Origin: Candidatus Saccharimonadota bacterium
GTDB taxonomy: Bacteria > Patescibacteriota > Saccharimonadia > Saccharimonadales > Saccharimonadaceae
Assembly (NCBI GenBank): GCA_015999875.1
Contig: JAECRG010000001.1
Span: forward strand, 483,330 to 547,329
DNA: 64,000 nt
Direction: 5' to 3'
This document shows, piece by piece, positions 24,892 through 33,947 of the stretch. The notes beneath the pieces are model-generated. The model saw only the letters and a program-made list of their open reading frames with translations, was not told the origin of the DNA and ran no database searches. The translations under genes and the position numbers were made by a program. Numbering within the stretch: position 1 is the stretch's first letter; each line of letters starts with the position of its first letter.

Positions 24892-26799
24892 CTATTTCTT
24901 ATCTTTGTCGTCGACAACTTCACCTTCTACAGGCTCATCTTTGTCATCAACTTTTTTACCATCTTCAGAGGCAGGTGCATCCTCTTCTTTGGCAGCAGCT
25001 TCATACATCTTTGCACCGATAGGCATGATCTTGTCGTTGAGTGCTTTGGCAGCCGCCTCAAGTTCATCTTTGCCAGCATCGGCGTTTTCTTTGACCTTTT
25101 TAGCCTCTTCGACAGCTTCTTTAATAACCTTTACGTCGTCTTCAGAAATCTTGTCTTTGTACTCGTCCGGCATTTTTTCAGCCTGGTAAATAGAATTCTC
25201 GAGCGTATTACGAATATCAACAGCTTCACGTCGCTTCTTGTCTTCGTCAGCATGCAGCTCGGCTTCTTTCTGCGCCTTTTCAATATCTTCTTTGCTCATA
25301 TTGCCGCTATCTTGGATAGTGACAGAGTTTTCTTTACCGGTGCCTTTGTCTTTCGCAGTAACGTTCAAGATACCATTCGCATCAAGGCTAAATGTTACCT
25401 CTACTTGTGGCACACCACGCGGCGCTGGTGCGATACCGTCGAGAATAAAGCGTCCAAGTGATTTATTGTCACTGCTCATTTCGCGCTCACCCTGCAATAC
25501 ATGAATCTCTACTTGTGGCTGGTTGTCAGCAGCGGTAGAAAACGTCTCACTTTTGCTTGTAGGGATTGTGCTGTTACGTTCAATAAGCTTCGTAGTGACA
25601 CCGCCCATGGTCTCGATACCAAGACTAAGTGGCGTTACGTCGAGTAGAAGTACGTCTTTGACGTCACCTTGCAAAACTCCGCCCTGGATAGCTGCACCGA
25701 CGGCTACAACTTCGTCTGGGTTCACACCCTGAAGCGGGTCTTTACCGAAGATACCCTTGACCTTCTCGACAACAGCTGGCATACGGGTCATACCACCAAC
25801 AAGTACGATCTCATCGATCTCGCTCGCTTTCATATCAGCATCTTTGAGGGCTTTTTCGACAGGCTCCGCCAAACGATCAATCAAGTCCTTAACAAGCTCT
25901 TCGAGCTTAGCACGAGTCAATGTGTACTCGAAGTGTTTTGGACCATCAGCATCAGCTGTGATAAATGGTAGATTAACTTCGTACATATTGGTACTTGAGA
26001 GCTCTTTCTTGGCTTTCTCCGCCTCATCTTTGAGTCGTTGCATTGCGGCTTTGTCGTTTTTGAGGTTGACACCTTCTTCGTTTTTAAACACATCGATAAA
26101 GTGATTGACTATGCGGTTATCGAAATCTTCACCGCCTAGGTGCGTATCACCGTTGGTCGAACGAACTTCAAACACGCCATCGCCAAGCTCGAGTACCGAT
26201 ACATCAAATGTACCGCCACCGAGGTCGAAAACTGCAATCTTCTCATCTTTCTTGCCCTCGAGGCCGTATGCCAATGCTGCAGCTGTTGGCTCGTTGATAA
26301 TACGCTTAACCTCGAGACCGGCAATCTTGCCAGCATCTTTGGTGGCTTGCCTCTGCGAGTCATCGAAGTACGCAGGAACGGTAATAACCGCTTCGGTGAC
26401 TTTCTCGCCCAGGAACGCCTCTGCATCCGCTTTGATCTTCGAAAGAATCATCGCTGACACTTCTTCTGGCGTATAATCTTTACCTCCGAGTTTTACTGCT
26501 ACACCATCGCCTTTTTTGACGATTTCGTATGGCATGATGTCATGATCTTTTTGCACTTCGTCGTCGCCGAATTTACGGCCAATCAAACGCTTCACACCAT
26601 AGATAGTATCTTTTGCATTTGTGACGCGCTGACGCTGCGCAACTTGCCCAACCAGGCGATCACCTTTTTTGTTGATCGCTACAACGCTGGGTGTCGTGCG
26701 GTTACCCTCTGCGTTTGCAATTACTTCTGGCTTGCCTGCCACCATGTAGGCGAAGGCACTGTTTGTTGTACCGAGATCGATACCAATTATTTTTCCCAT
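24892..26799 (-). CDS. dnaK: Chaperone DnaK (Hsp70)
   Basis: A 635-residue full-length DnaK. It opens [19 protein letters not shown], has [38 protein letters not shown] and [19 protein letters not shown], and ends with an acidic tail ([18 protein letters not shown]). The Leu-rich linker joins the ATPase domain (to about residue 370) to the substrate-binding domain. It stands alone, while dnaJ and hrcA-grpE lie elsewhere in the window and share its CIRCE control. AAAGGA precedes the ATG and the leader is about 80 nt. Confidence 0.99.
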   Translation of the reverse strand: MGKIIGIDLGTTNSAFAYMVAGKPEVIANAEGNRTTPSVVAINKKGDRLVGQVAQRQRVTNAKDTIYGVKRLIGRKFGDDEVQKDHDIMPYEIVKKGDGVAVKLGGKDYTPEEVSAMILSKIKADAEAFLGEKVTEAVITVPAYFDDSQRQATKDAGKIAGLEVKRIINEPTAAALAYGLEGKKDEKIAVFDLGGGTFDVSVLELGDGVFEVRSTNGDTHLGGEDFDNRIVNHFIDVFKNEEGVNLKNDKAAMQRLKDEAEKAKKELSSTNMYEVNLPFITADADGPKHFEYTLTRAKLEELVKDLIDRLAEPVEKALKDADMKASEIDEIVLVGGMTRMPAVVEKVKGIFGKDPLQGVNPDEVVAVGAAIQGGVLQGDVKDVLLLDVTPLSLGIETMGGVTTKLIERNSTIPTSKSETFSTAADNQPQVEIHVLQGEREMSSDNKSLGRFILDGIAPAPRGVPQVEVTFSLDANGILNVTAKDKGTGKENSVTIQDSGNMSKEDIEKAQKEAELHADEDKKRREAVDIRNTLENSIYQAEKMPDEYKDKISEDDVKVIKEAVEEAKKVKENADAGKDELEAAAKALNDKIMPIGAKMYEAAAKEEDAPASEDGKKVDDKDEPVEGEVVDDKDKK

Positions 26800-26897
26800 A
26801 TTCCTATTCCTTTCTTATCATCATTCAGTAGTTGTAAGGTCTGTATATATTTTAGCAGTCTATTGGGTAGATTGCCAATATCTCTATTATAAATAAA

Positions 26898-26924
26898 TTA
26901 GCACTCACATGTCAAGAGTGCTAA
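26898..26924 (-). promoter_or_regulatory. CIRCE operator and promoter of dnaK
   Basis: A perfect CIRCE: TTAGCACTC, 9 bp, GAGTGCTAA. The consensus -35 TTGACA of the minus-strand promoter lies across the spacer, followed after 18 bp by TATAAT just outside the operator. HrcA binding would block polymerase. Confidence 0.95.
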
Positions 26925-26997
26925 TTTATTTGTTCACCCCTGTTATGCACTCTCACGCTAACTAATATTGTGAACTACAGTATAATTAGTAGTAGCT

Positions 26998-27870
26998 ATG
27001 TTACGTACTATTGTTGCGATTTGTGTCAGCCTTGCCTTCAGCGTAAGCCCTCTTGCACATGCAGACAGCGCAACAGACGACAGCGAGCTGCAAGTTTCAT
27101 CATCTCGTCTCAATGTGTCTATAAAAGCAGGTGAATCCAGGAACATCGAGATTACCACGCGCAATAAATCGATACGACCTATGGAGGTGCATCTGCAGGT
27201 GCAGCAGTTCACCGTAGACAAGACGTCCCATGATATAACGTTTGAAAAGCCGCAATACAACTGGGTGCACGCGAGAGCCACTACCCTACACCTCGAGCCC
27301 AATCAAAGCAAGACAGCAGATTATCAAATAAAAGTCCCAGCAAATGCCGCCGAAAAAGAATACTACTACGCCCTCCTCGCTAGTACGTCCACCGGAAATA
27401 CTGCGGGGTCCAAAACAGTCCAGGTCGCCTCGTTGCTCTACTTGTATGTAGACGGCGGTAATGAAACGCACGCTAGCAGTGTAGTTGACAGCCAAATACC
27501 AATCATTTCTTTTGCAACGTCCATACCCTATGCATTTGCAATTCAAAACTCTGGTAACATTCACCTTCAGGCATCTTCATCTGCGCAACTTAGAGGCTGG
27601 ACTTGGGGTACTAGTGACGTACGCACAAATACTATCGTGCTACCTGAGCGCTCTCGCGATGTAAAAGGTGCATTTGCCGCGCCCTTCTCCCCAGGTATCT
27701 ACACGCTTATCTATGGCTACACCGACGAAGGAACTGGCAAATCAACCGTATTGTCCGCACCAATCATCTACATACCACTCTGGTCAATTGCCACTGTGGT
27801 TCTGTTGCTTCTAGCTGCACTTTGGCTGCGTCAGCGCTATCTCGGTCGACCCTCTAAGTCCGCCCGATAG
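26998..27870 (+). CDS. Surface-anchored DUF916-like beta-sandwich protein
   Basis: A 290-residue protein. A signal peptide ends near AHA-DS (residue 22). The Ig-like extracellular part includes SRLNVSIKAGESRNIEI and a second domain. A C-terminal membrane helix (IPLWSIATVVLLLLAALWL) and a basic tail follow. This layout (signal, two beta-domains, helix, short basic tail) is that of DUF916 proteins, which work with WxL-type cell-wall proteins in Gram-positives. TATAAT lies 11 nt before the ATG. Its end overlaps the converging gene at 27854 by 17 nt. Confidence 0.65.
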   Translation: MLRTIVAICVSLAFSVSPLAHADSATDDSELQVSSSRLNVSIKAGESRNIEITTRNKSIRPMEVHLQVQQFTVDKTSHDITFEKPQYNWVHARATTLHLEPNQSKTADYQIKVPANAAEKEYYYALLASTSTGNTAGSKTVQVASLLYLYVDGGNETHASSVVDSQIPIISFATSIPYAFAIQNSGNIHLQASSSAQLRGWTWGTSDVRTNTIVLPERSRDVKGAFAAPFSPGIYTLIYGYTDEGTGKSTVLSAPIIYIPLWSIATVVLLLLAALWLRQRYLGRPSKSAR

Positions 27871-28411
27871 CAGTATAGGTGACATCAACACTATAGGTGC
27901 CGGCACTTTTGGTGATATCGATCAATGCACCGTAAGTGACATTTGTTGGGGTGCCGCTCGTAAATGGACCAGTACCGGAATTAATAAGAGCTTGAGTGGT
28001 GGTCATTCCTTTAAAGTTTGTTGTGGAGCCCGTAGTATTATAACCCCAGCTGTTTACACTGAGCGCAGCAAGGGTAGCATTGGCACTTGCAGGTATAGTG
28101 TGTGCGCCGTTACTCATTGCAGTACCCGCAGTTGTATTCACGTATAAATCATAGCCCACTACATCAGTTGATGTTACCGTTACAGTATGTGAGCCAGTGC
28201 CACTAAACGTGCCTCCACTTGGTGTTAGCGGCACGTCTGCAACGTTACTTAGGGCGATCGAAAGGCTTGTCTCTGAGCCAAACGGCACGTCTTCACCAAA
28301 TAGCCCCACACCAAATGGCTGAGCCAGGGCAACCTGCTGCAGCCCCAAGCAGACGAGTACCGTAAATGACGCAGCAGCGAGATGAAAAGTGGTGATACGA
28401 GGTGACTTCAT
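27854..28411 (-). CDS. Secreted Thr/Ser-rich beta protein
   Basis: A 185-residue protein. A signal peptide (about residues 1-30, ending VALAQ) is followed by a beta-rich, Thr/Ser/Asn/Gly-rich domain with no Cys. It ends in ITKSAGTYSVDVTYTAIGRT, a strand pattern common at the end of WxL and other Gram-positive surface domains. It converges on and overlaps the DUF916-like gene by 17 nt. A partner role to that protein is suggested by this pairing and is inference. Confidence 0.65.
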   Translation of the reverse strand: MKSPRITTFHLAAASFTVLVCLGLQQVALAQPFGVGLFGEDVPFGSETSLSIALSNVADVPLTPSGGTFSGTGSHTVTVTSTDVVGYDLYVNTTAGTAMSNGAHTIPASANATLAALSVNSWGYNTTGSTTNFKGMTTTQALINSGTGPFTSGTPTNVTYGALIDITKSAGTYSVDVTYTAIGRT

Positions 28412-28482
28412 ACCCCAAGTATAGCAAACGTATGCATCTCATTGGTTGTGTTGATGCTTACGGTTTTGTATACTACCTGGAG

Positions 28483-28701
28483 ATGAATGGGGGTAAATTA
28501 GTGAGGTCACTTGATGACATCATGCGACAAGAGCTAACACGTGCCGAGTTTCTTAAACTCGTAGGCATTGCTGCTATTAGCGCGTTTGGTGTTACCGGCC
28601 TACTAGCTAATCTTTCAGAACGTACATACATCGTAAAGAAATCAACACCCGGACAACGTATTGCGCAACGCGGTTTTGGTACAAGAAAATTTGGCGAATA
28701 G
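28483..28701 (+). CDS. Small single-helix membrane protein, paralogue of the 63786 protein
   Basis: A 72-residue protein read from the ATG at 28483. The upstream promoter TTGTGT, 17 bp, TATACT ends 8 nt before it. It carries TRAEFLKLVGIAAISAFGV followed by the rest of one helix, then a polar tail with QRIAQRGFGTRKFGE. The protein at 63786-63995 has the matching DRSEFLRFSIVAIVAVTGIG segment, so they form a small family. The acidic-hydrophobic EFL start before the helix recalls Tat-like leader regions but lacks twin Arg. Function unknown. Confidence 0.55.
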   Translation: MNGGKLVRSLDDIMRQELTRAEFLKLVGIAAISAFGVTGLLANLSERTYIVKKSTPGQRIAQRGFGTRKFGE

Positions 28702-28790
28702 CCGTCTCCAAGAGACGTACGTTCACTACGTTATTTTTGCCCAAAATGCTATACTGTAAGAGCATATGCTATATATAAGCAGCGTCATCT

Positions 28791-28836
28791 ACGCTACTAA
28801 CTCCGTAGCGTTTCTTCCTCCTAGGGTAGAAGGAGG
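28791..28836 (+). promoter_or_regulatory. Two leader hairpins, the second hiding the ribosome-binding site
   Basis: In the leader of the 28846 gene (a -10-like TATACT lies at 28750-28755) the first hairpin pairs ACGCTAC (28791-28797) with GTAGCGT (28805-28811). The second pairs CCTCCT (28817-28822) with AGGAGG (28831-28836), which is the Shine-Dalgarno sequence of the gene. Opening the second hairpin should be required for translation. Confidence 0.55.
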
Positions 28837-28845
28837 CTATTGCTA

Positions 28846-31080
28846 ATGTACGATCAACGCCTTCCGATAGTCGACGATGACGATGGTATCTGGGGAGATA
28901 TTCTTCGTAAATATCTACAAAAAGAGCATTACGACACAGGAACAGATGACCCAGATAACGGCGGCCACAAGAATGTCACCATTCGAGCCGGTGGGGATGG
29001 TGCTGGTGGCGCACCTCTGAAGTTCGCTTCCGGGACCTTGCTCACGACACCTCAGATTGGCGCAATGGAGTTTGTAGGAGATAATCTCTACATCACTCAG
29101 ACTTCTGGCACAGTACGCAAGAAAGTCGCACTCTACGATGACGCAAGTGGTGCGACAGGAGATATTTATTACCGAAACGCCACCGGCTCTTTCACACGGC
29201 TTGCTGCCGGCACAGCGAGCCAAATCCTTACTCTCATGGGATCACCGGCCCTGCCTACCTGGCAGACCCTTACCGCATACACCTCGGGTGGAACAGATGT
29301 ACCAGTAGCCGATGGAGGCACTGGACGATCTACCTCGACAACCGCATATGGCATTATTGCAGCAGGCACCACCGCGACAGGTGCGCACCAGACAATTTCT
29401 CCAGGCACATCCGGACAATTTCTGAAGTCCGCCGGCGCATCAGCCTTAGCGGCGTTTGCAAACATTACAGCAGCAGACATAACCGGCACCACAGCACAGT
29501 TCAATACAGCGCTCAGCGATAATGACTTTGCGACACTCGCCGGTACAGAAACATTATCAGGCAAAACCCTGACCGCTCCACGCTTTACTTCGGGCGGTTT
29601 GATAGCCGACAACAACGGAAACGAACAAATCGTATTCACTACTACCACCTCAGCTGTCAATGAAGTTGGTATCACAAATGCGGCAACAGGCACTGCGCCA
29701 CAGATTTCAGCTCGCGGGAGTGACACAAACGTCAACCTGAATTTGACATCCAAAGGCACGGGCAGAGTCCAAGCAAATGGGGTTAATATACCCACGACTA
29801 CCTCGACAGATACTTTAACAAATAAGACAATCGACGGCGCAAACAACACTATTTCCAATATTCCATGGAGTGGAGTTTCCGGTAAGCCTGCCGTCATAGC
29901 AGCAGGTGCAACAATCAATGACGCACTAAATGCCGTTAACCTTACCCCAATTATCGGAGGAGCAAGTTCGGCGGATGGTCGCATACTCGGCGCCTACGCA
30001 CGCAATGCACTCTACAGCCATCCGGAATCAGACGCATTTGTGCCAATTCCACATGCATACAATGACATTGCCTACAACAATATTCGCGGAGGCTCCGTAA
30101 CTATTCGACTCAACGGGACTGTGGTCGCGGCAAATGGCAACAATGCGCCCGAGGTATTCACACCGGATGCAACCTATAGTTTTGCGGACATCTATACATC
30201 TACAAACGACACTATCACTCTCGAAATCACCCTCCATCGCACATTTTATTTCGCTTCTCGCTTTGGTATTCAGCAAACCGATTGGTGTCGCGCGCAAAAT
30301 GTTAAATTCGAGGCATATGTAGGCACCACATGGACGACATTGCTCGACAAAACCAATGAAACTACCGGCCTAACCTGGGGAAGTACCGACAGTGGTGGTA
30401 CCGGTGCCACAAGGCTGCGTGTGACACTGACGAATTTTACAGTTCCCGGGTCAACCGGCATTCGCATTACTCAAATATTCATGATTGGCTTTGACTCAAC
30501 TTTACTTTCGGGCACTTTCTTACCCCGTGGCGGAGGCCAGCTATACGGAGATATACAAGCACCAGCGATCAGGACAAACTTGCTGCGTGACGCAAACAAC
30601 AACGGCATCCTCGAACTCTACGGCAACACCTCGGCGGCTAACTATCTGCAGATACAAAACCGCGCCACAGGCACTGGTCCAGGTATATACGCACAGGGAG
30701 CTGACGCAAATATTGATATCGACCTAATACCAAAAGGAACTGGGGCTGTAAAAATTAACGGCGCGCCACTTCCGACAGCATCAAGCACACAGACTCTAAC
30801 CAATAAAACAATTGATGCCACAAACAACACTATCACCAACTTACCCACAACGAGTCTTGCCGACAGTTCAGTCACGAGTGCAAAAATAGCCGATGGGACG
30901 ATAGTTAACGCGGATGTCAACGCCGCAGCGGCAATTGCGCTATCGAAGCTCGCAACCGGATACGTACAAGCTTCCGTCAACGGTACGCCTACGACTACAG
31001 GTATCTGGAGGGGTACTCAGGCTCAGTACGATGCGATCGTGACCAAAGATACTAACACTTTATACTTTATTGCGGGGTAG
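28846..31080 (+). CDS. Phage tail-fibre-like surface protein
   Basis: A 744-residue protein. An N-terminal module (VDDDDGIWGDILRKYLQKEH) is shared with the protein at 45335-47707. Long beta-rich repeats follow, including a tandem tail-fibre unit: TDTLTNKTIDGANNTISN near residue 325 and TQTLTNKTIDATNNTITN near residue 650. The end, IVTKDTNTLYFIAG, is also typical of phage receptor-binding proteins. No other phage structural, terminase or integrase gene is near. A host-contact or surface-fibre role is inferred for this cell type. The ATG at 28846 has AGGAGG 9 nt upstream. Confidence 0.75.
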   Translation: MYDQRLPIVDDDDGIWGDILRKYLQKEHYDTGTDDPDNGGHKNVTIRAGGDGAGGAPLKFASGTLLTTPQIGAMEFVGDNLYITQTSGTVRKKVALYDDASGATGDIYYRNATGSFTRLAAGTASQILTLMGSPALPTWQTLTAYTSGGTDVPVADGGTGRSTSTTAYGIIAAGTTATGAHQTISPGTSGQFLKSAGASALAAFANITAADITGTTAQFNTALSDNDFATLAGTETLSGKTLTAPRFTSGGLIADNNGNEQIVFTTTTSAVNEVGITNAATGTAPQISARGSDTNVNLNLTSKGTGRVQANGVNIPTTTSTDTLTNKTIDGANNTISNIPWSGVSGKPAVIAAGATINDALNAVNLTPIIGGASSADGRILGAYARNALYSHPESDAFVPIPHAYNDIAYNNIRGGSVTIRLNGTVVAANGNNAPEVFTPDATYSFADIYTSTNDTITLEITLHRTFYFASRFGIQQTDWCRAQNVKFEAYVGTTWTTLLDKTNETTGLTWGSTDSGGTGATRLRVTLTNFTVPGSTGIRITQIFMIGFDSTLLSGTFLPRGGGQLYGDIQAPAIRTNLLRDANNNGILELYGNTSAANYLQIQNRATGTGPGIYAQGADANIDIDLIPKGTGAVKINGAPLPTASSTQTLTNKTIDATNNTITNLPTTSLADSSVTSAKIADGTIVNADVNAAAAIALSKLATGYVQASVNGTPTTTGIWRGTQAQYDAIVTKDTNTLYFIAG

Positions 31081-31085
31081 CAAGC

Positions 31086-31754
31086 ATGTCTCTCAAACTC
31101 GGATCGACTGACATCTCAGCCTTAAGTCCAGGAGCAATCAGATTAGGCGCAAACTCACTTGATCGAGTATACGATGGAACGCAGCTCGTATGGGAGCGGG
31201 GCTTCAAATACACTCACAGCTTCACCACCCTTACAAACTTCACACAGACATCTTCAGGCTCGGGCGTAGGAGTTGCAAGTGGCATTGCACGATGGAATGG
31301 CACTACCGATGGTCAAGCAATCCTCAAATATAACTCGCAGGCTCGCACGACGAACCAGTACGGCTCCGTCGTCATCGCAAACGCTAGTGGCAACGCCGTC
31401 GGTATCATACTCCACTGCGATGCAGGCAATACCGGCTACTATGCATGCGCCATCCTCAATTCTCGAGTCAGTCTCTTTCGGACATCAGGTCGATGGAATC
31501 AGAATGCCTACACGACAATAACGTTTACAAACACGACAGTAAGCGCCAATAGCCTTGTTGAATTTTGGAATATACAGGATAGATTTTTTATCGCAGTTAA
31601 TGGTGTCATTCAAGTTGATTTTACTATACCCAGCCCAGTTATCGACTCCTCTCATTTATATCAAGGTTTCGGGATGTTCCGCGCGACGTTCGTCAATTCA
31701 GCGAGTATATCTCAATGGAACGGTGGTGATGCTGGAGCCTGGGGTAAGATCTAA
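31086..31754 (+). CDS. Tail-fibre-associated protein with concanavalin-like fold
   Basis: A 222-residue protein. Its N-terminus, MSLKLGSTDISALSPGA followed by RLGANSLDRVYDGTQLVW, is the short repeat module seen in many phage tail proteins. The rest is a beta-rich domain resembling LamG/concanavalin-type modules (LIVEFWNIQDRFFIAVNGV-like strands). It begins 5 nt after the large fibre-like gene, so they are co-translated and their products probably assemble together. Confidence 0.65.
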   Translation: MSLKLGSTDISALSPGAIRLGANSLDRVYDGTQLVWERGFKYTHSFTTLTNFTQTSSGSGVGVASGIARWNGTTDGQAILKYNSQARTTNQYGSVVIANASGNAVGIILHCDAGNTGYYACAILNSRVSLFRTSGRWNQNAYTTITFTNTTVSANSLVEFWNIQDRFFIAVNGVIQVDFTIPSPVIDSSHLYQGFGMFRATFVNSASISQWNGGDAGAWGKI

Positions 31755-31845
31755 ATACGTTACATATCAGTCTCCACTGTCTCTATTGCCCAATTGATCT
31801 CCATCTCATTAGCAGGGCCACGAGAAATATATGACGGTCACTTTG

Positions 31846-31874
31846 TTTGTGTATTTGGCTGCGACATACACAAA
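31846..31874. terminator. Hairpin after the fibre-like genes
   Basis: TTTGTGTAT (31846-31854) and ATACACAAA (31866-31874) are complementary across an 11-nt loop. It may end the 28846-31754 transcript. A promoter TTACAC, 16 bp, TATGAT for the next gene lies just beyond it. Confidence 0.45.
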
Positions 31875-31936
31875 TAGTTGCATTACACACCATGAATGTA
31901 TTATTATGATAGCCATAAGAGGAATATAAAATCCGT

Positions 31937-33373
31937 ATGCTCAAAACAAAAAACCTCAAACAACTATTCACACCACAGACCCTATTTCTAGCGGGACTCG
32001 TTGCGACTCTTGGCCTTTCGCTTTTTGCGCTCAGTTTAGAAACTCGCGCCGAGAGTACTGTCGGCACATATACCGATAACGCTGGCGGTCAACAAAATAT
32101 GCGTATTACAAAAGCCGACGGCGAGCGACGACCAGCAATCGTCTTTGTCCATGGTGGTGGCTGGGCGACAGATGGTGGAACTTTCGGACCGGATTTTCAA
32201 AATCGAGCCGCCAAATGGGGTTATACATCGTTTCGTATCAATTACCGCTTGATGCCCGGTGGTGTCTACGAACAATTACAGGATGTGATGCGTGCGGTCA
32301 AACATGTTCGTGATAACGCAGACCAATACAACATCGACCCGAATCGCGTCGCCATATGGGGTGACTCTGCAGGAGGAAGCTTGACTGCTCGAGCTGCCGC
32401 CTCAGGCAAATCTGGCGCTGCTGCAGCAGTCGGCTGGTCAGCGCCTACAAACGCATTCCGTGATATGTTCAACTCTGCTCCAGGGTTTATAGATGGCCTG
32501 TTTCATACTCGATGCTTCGGAGAGTACTTACCTCCATTTACTATGGATGCGATTAACTTCTTCAACGGTAATCGTAGTGTCCTAGAAAGACTTGCGAGTG
32601 GCGCACCGCTTTCGCAAGACCAAAGTGCCCGACTGCTCAGTGAATCCTTGCAACTTGGCGGTTTAGTGCTCGAACAGCTTCCTGCCACCGCAGGAAAACT
32701 TCAAAAAGCAGCGAATGATTTTGGCGTAACTATCAATGACGAAGCCCTTGCTGGCAATAGTGTGAAAGCTCCTACCCCTACAATCTCCGAGGGCGAAGTA
32801 AAGCAGAAGCTGACGACACTGACCGCTGAGGATCTCGAGAAGATCGGTACGGCTATCTACGAATTTGAACGAGCTACTAGTAATCTATCTGGCGATGCAG
32901 AAAAAACAGCAGCAACAATCAGCCTTATCAAACTTGGTCTCAACCAACTATCTGACATTCAGGGTAAGATTGTTCAAGAAAAAGCTGCTGCAGGCACGCC
33001 TACTGACACAACAGATACTCCAGGCCTCACTCCACCTACCAACTCGCCCCTTATCAACAACGGCAGCAATGGTGGCCTCGTCGGCATAAACCCTCAGCAG
33101 ATTTCTGCTTCCAAGATTGCACAGTGTATTGATGATTTCGTTGAATTGTCACCGGCACTCTTCGCCAGTCCTCGTACGCCGCCTATGTTCCTTGCTGTAG
33201 CCGCAAACGAAGAACTCGTCAACGCACAAGATGCATACCAGATGCGTGATAAGCTGCGAAGTATGGGTATTCGTTCAGAAGCTCTTGTACTCTCAGGCAA
33301 TCGACATATGGGTTATGATGAGCGTGCCGAGGTCCCCTCTTTCCAATTCTTAAACAGTATTCTCAGGCCATAG
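31937..33373 (+). CDS. Secreted or anchored alpha/beta hydrolase with a large insert
   Basis: A 478-residue protein. The N-terminal hydrophobic signal/anchor (about residues 13-37) is followed by an esterase-lipase fold with the oxyanion motif VFVHGGGWA (72-76) and nucleophile elbow WGDSAGGSL (Ser144). The catalytic His is in NRHMGYDE near the end. About 180 residues between the two halves (around 200-385) are helical, then Pro/Thr-rich, and do not belong to the usual fold. They may form a lid or a surface-binding segment. It probably cleaves ester bonds outside the cell. The substrate is unknown. Confidence 0.8.
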   Translation: MLKTKNLKQLFTPQTLFLAGLVATLGLSLFALSLETRAESTVGTYTDNAGGQQNMRITKADGERRPAIVFVHGGGWATDGGTFGPDFQNRAAKWGYTSFRINYRLMPGGVYEQLQDVMRAVKHVRDNADQYNIDPNRVAIWGDSAGGSLTARAAASGKSGAAAAVGWSAPTNAFRDMFNSAPGFIDGLFHTRCFGEYLPPFTMDAINFFNGNRSVLERLASGAPLSQDQSARLLSESLQLGGLVLEQLPATAGKLQKAANDFGVTINDEALAGNSVKAPTPTISEGEVKQKLTTLTAEDLEKIGTAIYEFERATSNLSGDAEKTAATISLIKLGLNQLSDIQGKIVQEKAAAGTPTDTTDTPGLTPPTNSPLINNGSNGGLVGINPQQISASKIAQCIDDFVELSPALFASPRTPPMFLAVAANEELVNAQDAYQMRDKLRSMGIRSEALVLSGNRHMGYDERAEVPSFQFLNSILRP

Positions 33374-33382
33374 GCTACTACA

Positions 33383-33418
33383 TAAATAAAAACCCGGGGA
33401 TCCCCGGGTTTTTATTTA
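33383..33418. terminator. Perfectly symmetric bidirectional terminator
   Basis: A 36-bp perfect palindrome with a GC core (ACCCGGGGATCCCCGGGT) flanked by A-run and T-run. It ends the hydrolase gene on the plus strand and hrcA-grpE on the minus strand. Confidence 0.92.
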
Positions 33419-33443
33419 CTACAGATTTAGCCTCGGCAATTGG

Positions 33444-33929
33444 CTACTTTCTAGTTACCTTCACCATAGCCGGGCGAATTGGCGCACCCCCAAGTGTATA
33501 ACCCGCCTGCAGTTCTTCGGCAATTACTTCTTTGTCTCCTGCCGCTTCTTCATCAAACTGAATCGCCTCATGCAATGATGGATCAAACTCCACACCGGGT
33601 GCGGCCTTGATACGAACTACGTCGAGCCCTCCAAGCGCCTTTTCTAGGCTCTTGGGTAGTTTAGCTACGCCATCTACCCATTTATTGCCCGCGAGCTCTT
33701 CTGGAGTGTGACCGACGGCCCTATCGATGGTATCTATTACAGGCAGCAACTTAAGGACTGCGGATGACTGACCGTTGGCTCGTGCAGTAGCTTTTTCCGC
33801 TTCAACTCGTTTACGATAATTTTCAAAATCAGCTCGTGTTCGCTGCAAATCTGCCGTTAGCTCTGCGACCTGTTGCTGCGCGTCAGTATCTTGTTGAATC
33901 TCTTCTGAATCTTGAGGTTGTTTGGTCAT
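33444..33929 (-). CDS. grpE: Nucleotide exchange factor GrpE
   Basis: A 161-residue GrpE: a long N-terminal coiled coil (LTADLQRTRADFENYRKR), then LPVIDTIDRAVGH and the C-terminal beta-domain with GVEFDPSLHEAIQFDEE and LQAGYTLGGAPIRPAMVKV. It releases ADP from DnaK. AAGGAG lies before the ATG, and it follows hrcA by 18 nt in a two-gene unit. Confidence 0.95.
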   Translation of the reverse strand: MTKQPQDSEEIQQDTDAQQQVAELTADLQRTRADFENYRKRVEAEKATARANGQSSAVLKLLPVIDTIDRAVGHTPEELAGNKWVDGVAKLPKSLEKALGGLDVVRIKAAPGVEFDPSLHEAIQFDEEAAGDKEVIAEELQAGYTLGGAPIRPAMVKVTRK

Positions 33930-33947
33930 GTATATTCTCCTTCTTGT

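Noticed and set aside
25523-26476. Plus-strand open frames inside dnaK
   Set aside because: They are antisense shadows of a highly conserved gene, with Ser/Thr-rich translations typical of reverse reading.
28915-30980. Long open frames on the minus strand opposite the fibre-like gene
   Set aside because: They mirror the Thr/Ala/Asn-rich codons of the plus-strand gene, have no start signals and encode unrecognisable hydrophobic sequence.
28846-31754. Prophage
   Set aside because: Only tail-fibre-like genes are present. No integrase, terminase, portal, capsid or lysis gene and no attachment-site repeats were seen.
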